64,000 nt of DNA from Neptunomonas marina (GTDB lineage Bacteria; Pseudomonadota; Gammaproteobacteria; Pseudomonadales; Balneatricaceae), in assembly GCF_004005935.1 (NCBI RefSeq), contig NZ_SACQ01000004.1, forward strand, positions 186,001-250,000, written 5' to 3'. A model generated the notes under the pieces. It worked only from the letters and a program-made list of their open reading frames with translations, made no database searches and was not told where the DNA came from. The position numbers and the translations under genes were made by a program. Positions 22,293 through 31,845 of the stretch are shown here, one piece after another (the stretch's first letter is position 1; each line of letters begins with the position of its first letter).

Positions 22293-25200
22293 CCTTTAGG
22301 GTGATGGTTTGCCCTTTATGGCGCGCAAGGTTTAGGTAGCCTTGCGGCACGAACTTAGCGCTCTGCAACGGTTGCTCCGAGCCATCTGGCAGGCGTTGCG
22401 CCACACAGATCCACTGCCCCTCTAAGTAGGTATAGATAGCACAATACTGAGAACCACTGACACTCGCCGACCAATGCAACAAGCGCCGATTCAACTCGGC
22501 GAAGCTAATGGTTTGCGCAATGTCTTGGCATGCTGTTGCGGTGTAACGCCAGCCATCCTGAGGACGACTTTGCAGGCCGCTATCATTTTGTAATGGCAAC
22601 GAGGCGCGCTGCAGCTGTTCGCAGTCTTGCGCTTTGCCCACCGCACCCCAAGCGCGGTAAACATCGGCGGCTTGCTCTAAATAGACGCACCCAAGCTTAA
22701 CCTGCCCTCGGCGTAGCCGCTGCTTGCCTGCACGCTCCTGCGTAATACCTTGCCAGAGCGCACTCTGGCTGGTTTCAGCCGCATTCATGGCCTTTTCGAG
22801 ATAACAAACCGCGTTATTATCGTCTCCGTTTACGCTGGCGTACTCTGCTTGGATGAGCCAGTACCCGGGAGCAAAGGTATCAGGATTGAGATGAAACCAC
22901 GTATCAACTCGCGGTAAGTTATCCACAAACCATTGTCGCTGGTGCGGCGCTAATGGCGCATCATGGTCTAGCTGAATAGCCAGCAGCGTCAGCAGATTGA
23001 ACTGGACGTAAACCGCCTCATGAAAGATCCCTTCATCCAGTTCAGTCGGGTCTTGGTTTTCTGGCAGGCTGATCGCGAGCGCATCGCGATAGCTACCAAA
23101 AAGATAACCTTGAAGCAGCCGCCCTAGCTGACGATCATATTTACCACACATGTACCCCGTTGCTTGGTAATGCGCTAACGCTTCACTCTCAAAACCATCG
23201 TGGTGCTCAAGACTGTGTAAGTTATCGAGCTCACCACTGAGTATGCTCAGTAGATTTGTCTGCAGTTGGGTAAGGTAAACCTGATCGGGCTGATCGATCT
23301 TCACACACGTTTTATTAACGCTGCGAGTACGCGTCAGCAATGTTGAGAGTTTACTGACACTGAAAAGATCAGCATAAAAGCCAAAGATATAAGCGTGCAC
23401 ACCCCAATAGTAGTCACCGTGCTCAAAACACTGCTGGAATGCAGCATCACGTACTTGAGCGCCATAAGCCAGCGGTGCCTGCCAAGGCAAAATAAAGTTA
23501 CTCAACATCATTCTTAAGCGCCCCTCAACAATGGGGCTAACAACATAACGCGACTGCACTTGCTGCGAGAACTGTGCAGCACTGAAAGCCGTTTCGTAGT
23601 CTTTTAATACCTTGGTGCCCATCAATCCATACATCATGAAGACATAAGCGCTGTAGTGGCTGTTCCCATGCCGCACGGTCAGATGCAAGAGTTCAAGAAT
23701 GGTTAACGGGAAGAGTAGTGAGCCGGAGTTGTAACAACATGGCTGCATCGCCATCAGTATATCCATGATGTGCAGCACATGAGGGTCGTCTATATCAGGG
23801 CGTTCAACTAGCACTTCGAATGGATATTCGGCCAGCTCGATCTGTGCTCGCTCAATGGATGCACCAATGTTCTCCATTGTGCCCTCTCGAAGCGGATGCT
23901 CCAATGCGTTAAGCGCAGCCATCGCTTGCTCGATCGCTTGCTGCAATAAGCCATAGCGGGTGTACTGCGTGATCAAAATAACATTAAACGTAACAACGTG
24001 ATTCTCTGTCACACAACTTCGCAGCACACTTTCTTTGAGTGCTTCCGCACGTTCATATGCACCACTAAGGTAAAGACACTCAAGACGATCAAGAGCTGCC
24101 TCGCAGTACTGTTGCGCAGCGAAATTATCGCCAACCAACGAGAATAGCTGATCAAGATACGCCGCAGCAGGATTGTAAGCTGTCGCCTTTTTAGCTCGCT
24201 TAGCGGCCAACCTGTTAGTAGCGATGAGCTGCTGCCGCTCGGCCGGTGTGAGCAATGCTTGTGCATTATTCCAATGCCGCGCGAGTTCGAAGCAGTCGTC
24301 CTCAGGCACATACTCAACATCCGCGGCTAGCAACTGGCCGATACGATAATGCAGCGCCTGCCGCTCACCTGGGGCAATCAAAGAGTAAGCGGCTTGCTGA
24401 ACTCGATCGTGCAAAAAGCGATAACGTTGGCTACTTTCATCAACCATAACGAGCAAACCCGCACGGACAGAGGGCGCTAGCAAGGCTTGCACGCTTAGTC
24501 CTGCGTCCTCCCCTTCGAGAGCACCGATAATACGTATAGGAAAGCTAGCCCCAATACAGGCCCCATAGCTCATCGCTCTCGCAGTCCCAGCGGGTAAGCG
24601 ATCAATCTTACGCACCATTAAATCGACAACATTATCCGTGATACTTTGTGCTTCGATGGCCTCTGAGTCCCATGCCCAAGCGCATTGTTCAGCATCAAAG
24701 TAGAGCAGGCTATTGTGATATAGCTCTTGGATAAACTGCCTTAAAAAAAACGGATTTCCGCCCGTTTTTTTGAATAATAACCGACCTAGCGGTACAACTT
24801 GATCAACGGTTTGACTCAACGTATCACTCAGCAAAGCATTGATATGCTCAACGCCTAACGGCTGCAGCTCGATTCGGCGGACAGGCTTCGTTTGGTCTTC
24901 CACTTCAGCCAACATGCTAATAAAGGGGTGCCGGTGGTCTACCTCGTTGTCTCGATACGCACCCAGCAGCAAGCAGTATTGGCCTGCTTCATCGCTCAGT
25001 AACAAGCGCAACAGGTTGATGCTGGCTGCATCAGCCCATTGGAGGTCATCAATGAAGATGGCAACCGGTTTGTGCTCAGTGCAGATGGCTCTGATAAAAC
25101 TTACAAACACTTGGTTAAATCGATTCTGCTGCTCGTCCCCGCCAAGCTCTGGTACATCTGGGAGGTCATCGAGCAGCAACCCGAGTTCGGGAATGAGATC

Positions 25201-26370
25201 AACAATGATCTGGCCATTCGGATGCAGTGCTGCTGATAAACGCACCCGCCACTGATCAACCCTTTCAGTAGGCAAGCTCAGCAGACTACGCACGAACTGC
25301 GTCAACGCCTGAGAGATAGCGCTATAGGGCGTATTTTGGTACTGATCAAACTTCCCTGTAACAAACAGGCCATTCGATTTAAGCACCGGCTTTTGAATCT
25401 CATACACCAAGGCAGACTTACCCACACCAGAATAACCCGCAACCAATAGCGCCTGAGATGTGCCTTTTGCCGCTGCATCAAATGCGGCCATCAGTATGTC
25501 CAACTCTTGCGCTCGGCCATACAGTTTGCGCGGTAAAAGCAGTCGATTTGCCAACCCCCGCCCAACCAACACTGAAGAAGTGCCCTCTTGATTCAAGCTG
25601 TTTAAGTCATGCATTAGACCTGCACAACTTTGGTAACGCTGGATGGGATCTTTAGCAAGGAGCTTATGGGCAATATCAACTAACCCCGCCAAGCTATCAT
25701 CTTGTCGAGACCAAGCCAGTTCACGCGCTAAGTGCGCGTAGCTAACCTCATGATCCGCTTCCAGATCTTGATAGGGTTTTTCACCATTAAGCAGCCAAAA
25801 GAGAATGCAACCTAAACTGTAAAGATCGGTCCGCTGATCCAAGTAATGATCGTATTGGTAGCCTTGCTCTGGTGCGAGGAAATGGGGATCACAGAAGCGC
25901 GGACGAAAGCCACTTAAACCCAGAGACTTACGCGGATAGTGACGAGCATAACTCAGATCAACTAACTCCGCTTGGTCATACGCAGGCGAGATTAAAAACA
26001 CGCTGGGACGTAAACTTAAATGCAACACATCCTGATCATGAATCTGACTCACTGCAGTAACGAGCGCTTTAAATAACCTAATCTTTTCAACGCCAGATAA
26101 CGCCTCGGGCTCTAATTGAGCTAACGAGTCGGCACAATGCCCAGCGATAACGAGTGTTCCCTCAGCGGCATGAGGCGTGTCTAACGTAACTGCACCTCGG
26201 CCTGCCAAATAGCGCAGCATCTCCCGCTCATTTACTAATGCAGCTTGGCGCTCAAAGCTCGTCATTTGAGCACAAAAAGAGCGCTCATAGAGATACCGGC
26301 CCCCTGTTTCAGCGACTCTCTTTAAACACAGTGAAATGTGATCCTGCATCAGTGCGGGCTTTGCTTGCAT
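22168..26370 (-). CDS. Large pseudokinase/AAA-ATPase/TPR/GAF signalling protein, frameshifted before its C terminus
   Basis: About 1400 residues. Domains in order: a Ser/Thr kinase-like domain (about 10-270) with HLSLRP where HRDLKP is expected and DLS in place of DFG, hence probably a pseudokinase; an AAA/NACHT-like ATPase (from about 290) with Walker A GYSGVGKS and Walker B AIFIDDLQWAD; a long helical TPR-like region; and the first half of a GAF domain (from about 1290). The usual family protein continues GAF-PAS-GGDEF or histidine kinase. That continuation is found in the overlapping frame at 21132-22292, so a frameshift near 22256 splits the gene. The ATG at 26370 is preferred (GGTAGG upstream) over TTG at 26382. 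The last 30 residues in this frame are out-of-frame read-through. Confidence 0.75.
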   Translation of the reverse strand: MQAKPALMQDHISLCLKRVAETGGRYLYERSFCAQMTSFERQAALVNEREMLRYLAGRGAVTLDTPHAAEGTLVIAGHCADSLAQLEPEALSGVEKIRLFKALVTAVSQIHDQDVLHLSLRPSVFLISPAYDQAELVDLSYARHYPRKSLGLSGFRPRFCDPHFLAPEQGYQYDHYLDQRTDLYSLGCILFWLLNGEKPYQDLEADHEVSYAHLARELAWSRQDDSLAGLVDIAHKLLAKDPIQRYQSCAGLMHDLNSLNQEGTSSVLVGRGLANRLLLPRKLYGRAQELDILMAAFDAAAKGTSQALLVAGYSGVGKSALVYEIQKPVLKSNGLFVTGKFDQYQNTPYSAISQALTQFVRSLLSLPTERVDQWRVRLSAALHPNGQIIVDLIPELGLLLDDLPDVPELGGDEQQNRFNQVFVSFIRAICTEHKPVAIFIDDLQWADAASINLLRLLLSDEAGQYCLLLGAYRDNEVDHRHPFISMLAEVEDQTKPVRRIELQPLGVEHINALLSDTLSQTVDQVVPLGRLLFKKTGGNPFFLRQFIQELYHNSLLYFDAEQCAWAWDSEAIEAQSITDNVVDLMVRKIDRLPAGTARAMSYGACIGASFPIRIIGALEGEDAGLSVQALLAPSVRAGLLVMVDESSQRYRFLHDRVQQAAYSLIAPGERQALHYRIGQLLAADVEYVPEDDCFELARHWNNAQALLTPAERQQLIATNRLAAKRAKKATAYNPAAAYLDQLFSLVGDNFAAQQYCEAALDRLECLYLSGAYERAEALKESVLRSCVTENHVVTFNVILITQYTRYGLLQQAIEQAMAALNALEHPLREGTMENIGASIERAQIELAEYPFEVLVERPDIDDPHVLHIMDILMAMQPCCYNSGSLLFPLTILELLHLTVRHGNSHYSAYVFMMYGLMGTKVLKDYETAFSAAQFSQQVQSRYVVSPIVEGRLRMMLSNFILPWQAPLAYGAQVRDAAFQQCFEHGDYYWGVHAYIFGFYADLFSVSKLSTLLTRTRSVNKTCVKIDQPDQVYLTQLQTNLLSILSGELDNLHSLEHHDGFESEALAHYQATGYMCGKYDRQLGRLLQGYLFGSYRDALAISLPENQDPTELDEGIFHEAVYVQFNLLTLLAIQLDHDAPLAPHQRQWFVDNLPRVDTWFHLNPDTFAPGYWLIQAEYASVNGDDNNAVCYLEKAMNAAETSQSALWQGITQERAGKQRLRRGQVKLGCVYLEQAADVYRAWGAVGKAQDCEQLQRASLPLQNDSGLQSRPQDGWRYTATACQDIAQTISFAELNRRLLHWSASVSGSQYCAIYTYLEGQWICVAQRLPDGSEQPLQSAKFVPQGYLNLARHKGQTITLKDAQHEHHIVDDAYITCAAALTLLPTFGKYRAVNIRNGAGAS

Positions 26371-26522
26371 GAAACCTACCAAAAGTGTTGTTGGAACGAT
26401 AACGTCCTATGCATGATTGTTTTAAATTTAGCACACTCCAGGTGCCTGCACGCTAATAAGGGTAGCTGTGCAAGCCTATTTGACGAGATGAAGAAAAGCA
26501 TCGACACCGTTTGATCTAGGCT

Positions 26523-26999
26523 CTACTCCTCCAGCAACTCGTTCAGTGGAAAGCCACGAAAGGGTTTACCTTGCTCCAATACAACGTGGCTACTCATATT
26601 GACCTTTCCTGGAATGAGATCGAATAAACGATCAACAATTTGGTTGTAACGCACCATATCGGGCGCGACGATACGCAAAAAGAAGTCAAACACCCCGCTA
26701 ACCGTGTCGCACTCCACCACCTCGGGAATCTCTTTAAGTGCAGCTTCAAACATGCGGAACGATTCACTGCTCGGATCTTTCAAACTAACCGTTGCGATCA
26801 CCGTGACACTGCGGCAGAGCTTAGGGAGATCAAGCACCGCTAAGTAGGGCCCAATCACACCAGCGCTTTCTAACTTTTTGACACGGTTCAAGCATGAACT
26901 AGGTGATAGATCGACACGTGCCGCCAACGCCTGATTGGTTATCCGCGCTTCTCTCTGAAGCACCGAAAGAATCTTTCGATCAATCCGATCTAGTTGCAT
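26523..26999 (-). CDS. Lrp/AsnC-family transcriptional regulator
   Basis: A 158-residue feast/famine regulator: N-terminal HTH (LDRIDRKILSVLQREARITNQALAARVDLSPSSCLNRV is split over residues 3-37) and a C-terminal RAM ligand domain (about 65-150) ending HVVLEQ. The start at 26999 follows GGGAGG by seven bases; an in-frame codon eight residues upstream is less well placed. It is divergent from the third arginine succinyltransferase gene (211-bp gap), which is therefore its likely target, probably in response to an amino acid. It could also regulate the arginine region more widely. Confidence 0.9.
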   Translation of the reverse strand: MQLDRIDRKILSVLQREARITNQALAARVDLSPSSCLNRVKKLESAGVIGPYLAVLDLPKLCRSVTVIATVSLKDPSSESFRMFEAALKEIPEVVECDTVSGVFDFFLRIVAPDMVRYNQIVDRLFDLIPGKVNMSSHVVLEQGKPFRGFPLNELLEE

Positions 27000-27210
27000 A
27001 TCACACCTCCCACTCTCGTACACATTCCGCTTTAAAACCCGTATTGATTGGCTTAGCCATCCAGATCAAATTTAAAACAATACCGAATTTTATTTTGAGA
27101 ACTGCCAATATGATACCGATTTATGCAGTTTTTAGAGACTTTTTGATCACTCATTCGGAGCCGACAGCGATAAAATTTGCCCATAAACCGACAATAAAAG
27201 AGCTTGCGCT

Positions 27211-28263
27211 ATGCTGATTATTCGCCCATGTAACGAGAACGATCTTGACGATCTAATGCACCTGTCCCACACCGTTGGCAAAGGCATGACCTCTATGCCC
27301 GCCGACGAGAAAGCGTGGCATGAGAAGATCGCAGCATCAGCAAAGGCATTTGATTACCGCCAAGCGCCAGCCCCTGTAAGCACCTATTTCATGGTGCTCG
27401 AAGATACCGACTCGGGCCATGTGATCGGCACGACCGCCATCTACACAGGCGTCGGACTCACACAGCCATTCTACTCGTACAAAGTCTCCACCTTGGTGAG
27501 TAGCAGCTTAGACCTTTCAACCCTGCGCTCAACACGTGTCTTGAGTATGGTAAATGACTATACCGGTGCCACCGAGATCGGCTCGCTCTACCTATTACCA
27601 GAGTTTCGCCGCCCAGGCGTAGGCCAATTTTTGTCGCGCTCACGTTTTCTAACCTTCGCAGACTTCCCTGAGCGCTTTGGTCAACAGGTCATCGCCGAAT
27701 TGAGAGGCTGGCAAGACGAGAAAGGGCATTCGCCACTCTGGGAACACTTAGGCAAGAAATTTTTCGGCATTGAGTTCCAAGAAGCCGTGACCATTGCGGC
27801 GCTGCGTGGCTCTCAATTCATATCCGATATGATGCCGAAGTACCCGATCTACATTGATCTGCTGCCAGAAGATGCGCAAGCGGTGATCGGTAAACCCCAT
27901 GACTCCTCAGCACCCGCACTACATATGCTGAAAAAGGAGGGGTTCCAGTTTAACGGCTACGTTGACCTATTTGATGGGGGCCCATCTGTCCAAGCTGAAA
28001 CCAGCGCAATTCGCAGTGTTGCAGATAGCCAGCAAGCGGCTTTTCGAATCGTTGCGAACGTACCATCAGATGCTCAGCAGTTTATTGTTAGCAACCAAGA
28101 TTTAGCCAACTACCGCTGCGGCTTAGTCGCAGGCTATATCGATGAGCACGGCACTCTGTGCTTAAGCGCCGACAGTGCTCAGCACTTAGCACTACACCTG
28201 CACACACCGGTACGTTTCATCACGATGAACGGCAGCGCTGCAGCGGTTAAACACGCCGCGTAA
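27211..28263 (+). CDS. Third arginine N-succinyltransferase paralogue (AstA family)
   Basis: A 350-residue AstA-family protein with the same blocks as the two operon copies (IIRPCNENDLDDLMHL, LEDTDSGHVIGTTAIYTGVGL, NDYTGATEIGSLYLLPEFR, FNGYVDLFDGGPSVQAE). The block LCTLFL of the operon copies is IGSLYL here. It stands alone, divergent from an Lrp-type gene and 6 kb from the ast operon, and ends in a strong terminator. It may act on a different amino acid or under different control. Substrate unknown. Confidence 0.88.
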   Translation: MLIIRPCNENDLDDLMHLSHTVGKGMTSMPADEKAWHEKIAASAKAFDYRQAPAPVSTYFMVLEDTDSGHVIGTTAIYTGVGLTQPFYSYKVSTLVSSSLDLSTLRSTRVLSMVNDYTGATEIGSLYLLPEFRRPGVGQFLSRSRFLTFADFPERFGQQVIAELRGWQDEKGHSPLWEHLGKKFFGIEFQEAVTIAALRGSQFISDMMPKYPIYIDLLPEDAQAVIGKPHDSSAPALHMLKKEGFQFNGYVDLFDGGPSVQAETSAIRSVADSQQAAFRIVANVPSDAQQFIVSNQDLANYRCGLVAGYIDEHGTLCLSADSAQHLALHLHTPVRFITMNGSAAAVKHAA

Positions 28264-28276
28264 GTCTCTGACGACT

Positions 28277-28312
28277 AAAAAGCCGAATCCATTGCTTGGA
28301 TTCGGCTTTTTT
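28277..28312. terminator. Strong bidirectional terminator
   Basis: AGCCGAATCC (28281-28290) pairs with GGATTCGGCT (28298-28307), flanked by A5 and T6 runs that extend the stem. It serves the AST paralogue and the convergent ridA-type gene. Confidence 0.93.
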
Positions 28313-28329
28313 ATTTTGCGGCATACCAC

Positions 28330-28677
<348 letters not shown>

Positions 28678-28720
28678 GCTTTTTGTCTCTTTGATATTAG
28701 TTAATGCAAGGAAAGGCCTC

Positions 28721-28745
28721 TGAGCCGCCTTAGCTGCGGCTCAGA
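28721..28745 (-). other. Intercistronic hairpin between dehydrogenase and ridA-type gene
   Basis: CTGAGCCGC (28721-28729) pairs with GCGGCTCAG (28737-28745), loop of seven, no T-run. It probably stabilises or partly terminates the upstream mRNA. Confidence 0.45.
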
Positions 28746-28764
28746 TAGCGAATTGATTGAAAGG

Positions 28765-29892
28765 CTACAGCACTTTGCGCTCGTAACGATTGACGCGCAA
28801 AGGCTCCAGATCAAAGCGCGTCTCGCCGGTGGTCACTAGATCTGCCAGCACCTCTCCCACAACAGGGCCAAGCTGGAAGCCGTGCGCCGAGAACGCAAAC
28901 GCGTGATACGCTTTCTCGGCTCGCGCGCTCTTACCCAGTACTGGGAGGTTGTCTGGCATGTAACCCTCAAGGCCTGACCACATCCGATTGACTGAAGCGG
29001 TGCGCATAATGGGGAAGAAATCGATCGCGTTTTTCGCACCATTGGCGATCAGCTTATAGTCCAACCGCGTTCGGTTGGCGGTCCGGTCTGCGAAGCCTTT
29101 TGCACCTCCGCCAATTAATACCGTGCCGTTCTCAAATTGTTTGAAAGATAGCGGTCGGCTCACCGCACCCACAACAGGCGTGGCGAAATGGGGCATACGC
29201 GTGGTGATCATCAGCATGGGAGCACTGTATGACATGGGCACGTTGTCGCCCATCATGACAGACACAAGATCTCCCCATGCACCGGCACAGTTGATCAAGT
29301 GCTCCGCCTGAAAACGCTCGGTCGCTGTGGTCACTAACCAGCTATCACCAACACGGCGGATCTGCTCGACCTGCTGACCCTCATAGAATTGCGCACCTAG
29401 GCGCTTAGCTGCATGGCAGAAAGCTTGGGTGGCATGAAAAGGGATCGCATAGCCATCAGACTCTGAGACTACCCCACCAACACAGTGTGGTGCGACAAAC
29501 GGCAACCGCTCCCGCAGCTCCGGCTGATCGAGCCGAACTTCATGAAAGTAGCCAAGCTGATGCATCTGCACTTCACGCTGCGCCAGCGTCTCAAGGTCCT
29601 TCTCATCAGCGGCAATATTGATGAGCGAGCGCGCCCGAAAGCCGGTATCAGCATCCAGCTCATCATCAAGCTGATGCCAACGACGCATCGATTCCAGACT
29701 GAGCTCAACCTCAGCAACATGGCGGCCCAATAACCGCACCCCGCCGGCGTTCACACCCGAGGCATGTCGCGACACGGTGTCTTTTTCAACAACCGCAACA
29801 CAAACGCCCCGCTGCGCCAGATGATAAGCCGCGGAGGCCCCCTGAATACCACCACCGATAATCAGTACATCACTTGTCTTTAGTTGACTCAC
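28765..29892 (-). CDS. FAD-dependent amine/opine dehydrogenase, beta subunit (DAO family)
   Basis: The 375-residue flavoprotein of the D-amino-acid oxidase/glycine oxidase fold starts with a dinucleotide-binding loop IIGGGIQGASAAYHL and ends in a DAO-type C-terminal block (LEGYMPDNLPVLG, HGFQLGPVVGEVLADL). In HcnC, octopine/nopaline oxidase B and D-hydroxyproline dehydrogenase beta subunits this chain carries the substrate-oxidising FAD. Its ATG overlaps the alpha-subunit stop by four bases. The alpha, beta and gamma genes are tightly coupled, so a heteromeric enzyme is nearly certain. The substrate is not determined from sequence; an opine, D-amino acid or imino acid is likely. Confidence 0.85.
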   Translation of the reverse strand: MSQLKTSDVLIIGGGIQGASAAYHLAQRGVCVAVVEKDTVSRHASGVNAGGVRLLGRHVAEVELSLESMRRWHQLDDELDADTGFRARSLINIAADEKDLETLAQREVQMHQLGYFHEVRLDQPELRERLPFVAPHCVGGVVSESDGYAIPFHATQAFCHAAKRLGAQFYEGQQVEQIRRVGDSWLVTTATERFQAEHLINCAGAWGDLVSVMMGDNVPMSYSAPMLMITTRMPHFATPVVGAVSRPLSFKQFENGTVLIGGGAKGFADRTANRTRLDYKLIANGAKNAIDFFPIMRTASVNRMWSGLEGYMPDNLPVLGKSARAEKAYHAFAFSAHGFQLGPVVGEVLADLVTTGETRFDLEPLRVNRYERKVL

Positions 29893-31328
29893 GACTGCAC
29901 CTCCGGCTTGGCATTAGCATGGCTTGGCGCGAGTTCACTAAAAGCGCCAAGCTCCTCCAAGGCCAATAAACGCATGGGCGAGCGCAACCGGTAGTAACCA
30001 ATTTCACTCACCGGCTGTTCGTTCCACTGCCCTAATAGCTCGCTGACCGTATGGCCACACATCCGCCCTTGGCATGGCCCCATACCACAGCGCGTCTGAC
30101 TCTTGAGCTGATCGGGGAGTTTCCCGCCCAGTGCAAAGCCCGCTTTTAAATCAGCGACGCTGCGCTCTTCACAACGGCAAACCACCGTTGCATCCTGTTG
30201 CGGAATACGATGGGCATCCATCGGGCGATAAAGTGCATCGATAAATGCACGAAAACGCTGCATAGAAGCAAGCTGCGCAAAGCCTGCTCGTGCTTGTTCA
30301 TTACGTTGGTCTTTATCGATAAAGCCTAACGATTCGAGCTGCATCAACGCGGCGATGCGGCCCATAATATGTGCACCATCGGCACCCACGATACCACTGG
30401 CATCACCCACGACCGCCACATGCGCAAGGCTACTGCGTCCCCACACATTAAGGTTTGGTTTCCAACACAGCTGTTGCTCACACCAATGGTGTTCGAGGCC
30501 CAATGCACGGGTGATATTTAAGTTCGGAATCACACCTTGATGCAAAAATACCCGGCTTGCTTCGATCTCATGGTGCTGTCCACCTGCGCTAAATCGAATA
30601 CCCGTCGCTTGTTCGTCGCCCAGCACCTCAAGTGCTTCTGCGCAACGATAAAACGGTACGCCCGCTCGGCGAATCTCACGCAGTAAACCCAGCCCTTTAA
30701 GCAGCATTTTTGGCATACGCGCTACACCTAAGCCGACCTTTGCCGCGTTCAGGTAGTTCTCTTTTGGGGTGGTATCGACCACCGCCTTAACGGGCACACC
30801 TAAGCGAATATATTGCGCCACAATGAGGTACAGCAGCGGCCCGGTGCCCACAAACACGGCATCATCGATGACAAGACCATCAGACTTGAGCATCACCTGC
30901 GCACTACCTGCCGACATAACACCGGGCAAGTGCCATCCAGGAATAGGGAAGGGCCGCTCCATCGCACCATTGGCGATAATAAGCTGCGTGGCCGTCAAGC
31001 GGCGTGTTTTACCCTGCTCCGAGAGCAGTACTTCGCCGTTATCGCCCACATGCCAAACATTGACACCACGCAGGTGTTCAGCACCCGACTGTGCAAACGC
31101 CTTCGTCAATGCTTGGCCTTTGATATAGTCTTCACCCAGCGTATCGGGTGTTTCCAGTGGGCTGTGATCCACGCCACGATAGATCTGGCCACCCGCATGG
31201 GGCTTATCATCCAGAACCACCACCGAGGCACCTGCTGCACATGCGGTTACCGCTGCGGACATACCGGCAGGGCCAGCACCGATGATGGCGATATCATAAC
31301 TGTCTTGTTTCAGAGGCTCGGTACTCAT
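29889..31328 (-). CDS. FAD/NAD(P)-binding dehydrogenase, alpha subunit with BFD-type [2Fe-2S] domain
   Basis: The 479-residue protein has an N-terminal FAD loop (IAIIGAGPAGMSAAV), a second nucleotide-binding region and a C-terminal BFD-like iron-sulfur domain with cysteines in VVCRCEE and CGMGPCQGRMC. This is the architecture of HcnB, OoxA/NoxA and D-hydroxyproline dehydrogenase alpha subunits. The open frame runs on to 31454, but the true start is the ATG at 31328, which shares one base with the gamma-subunit stop (TGATG), indicating coupling. It lies between the gamma and beta genes and passes electrons from substrate to acceptor. Confidence 0.87.
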   Translation of the reverse strand: MSTEPLKQDSYDIAIIGAGPAGMSAAVTACAAGASVVVLDDKPHAGGQIYRGVDHSPLETPDTLGEDYIKGQALTKAFAQSGAEHLRGVNVWHVGDNGEVLLSEQGKTRRLTATQLIIANGAMERPFPIPGWHLPGVMSAGSAQVMLKSDGLVIDDAVFVGTGPLLYLIVAQYIRLGVPVKAVVDTTPKENYLNAAKVGLGVARMPKMLLKGLGLLREIRRAGVPFYRCAEALEVLGDEQATGIRFSAGGQHHEIEASRVFLHQGVIPNLNITRALGLEHHWCEQQLCWKPNLNVWGRSSLAHVAVVGDASGIVGADGAHIMGRIAALMQLESLGFIDKDQRNEQARAGFAQLASMQRFRAFIDALYRPMDAHRIPQQDATVVCRCEERSVADLKAGFALGGKLPDQLKSQTRCGMGPCQGRMCGHTVSELLGQWNEQPVSEIGYYRLRSPMRLLALEELGAFSELAPSHANAKPEVQS

Positions 31329-31642
31329 CAAGATGCCTCCTCGGGTAGTGCAGCGGTTTGCTCTGTAATTGTTTGGTGCGAAACCACCATGCCCTCTTCC
31401 ACGGGCGTCAAACACGCCTGTCGGTTTGGCATACCATTGACCTCGACCAAACACTCAAAGCAGACGCCCATCGCGCAGTAGGCGGAGCGCGGTTGTTCAG
31501 TAACTGGCGACTTCCGCGTTTCGGTTTGTCCCGCTAGTGTCATAGCTGTCCAAACAGAACACCCTGCAGGTACAGTGTGAGGGGCGCCATTAATTGTGAG
31601 CGTCACCATCGGTTCAACGGGACGCGAAAGAAGACGAAACAT
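31328..31642 (-). CDS. Small [2Fe-2S] subunit, gamma (HcnA-like)
   Basis: A 104-residue ferredoxin-like protein with cysteines in a YCAMGVCFEC arrangement and a further Cys in NRQACLTPV, as in HcnA and the gamma subunits of opine and hydroxyproline dehydrogenases. The ATG at 31642 gives the family-typical N terminus MFRLL...PMVTLTINGAP; a TTG at 31678 is also in frame but the extra residues are not family-like. It is the first gene of the dehydrogenase trio, downstream of the TRAP genes. Confidence 0.85.
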   Translation of the reverse strand: MFRLLSRPVEPMVTLTINGAPHTVPAGCSVWTAMTLAGQTETRKSPVTEQPRSAYCAMGVCFECLVEVNGMPNRQACLTPVEEGMVVSHQTITEQTAALPEEAS

Positions 31643-31793
31643 AACAAGCCCAGTGATAAATTGAAGAAAAAAACCCAACCAGCCGCCCTAAAACACAGAC
31701 GCAGATAATTGCATTGGAGAGATCTGTGGAACTGGCTGGGCCAAACTTACCGAGTGCCCAAAGGGCTAACACAACACTCCACTGAATGTGGAA

Positions 31794-31824
31794 CAAAGGC
31801 TCCGGCGCAAGCCCTGAGCCTTTG
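31794..31824 (-). other. Hairpin between dctP and the dehydrogenase genes
   Basis: CAAAGGCTC (31794-31802) pairs with GAGCCTTTG (31816-31824), loop of 13. It lacks a real T-tract and may act as a weak terminator or stabiliser that gives more binding protein than dehydrogenase. Confidence 0.45.
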
Positions 31825-31845
31825 TAGAAGCGCGATCAACAACGA

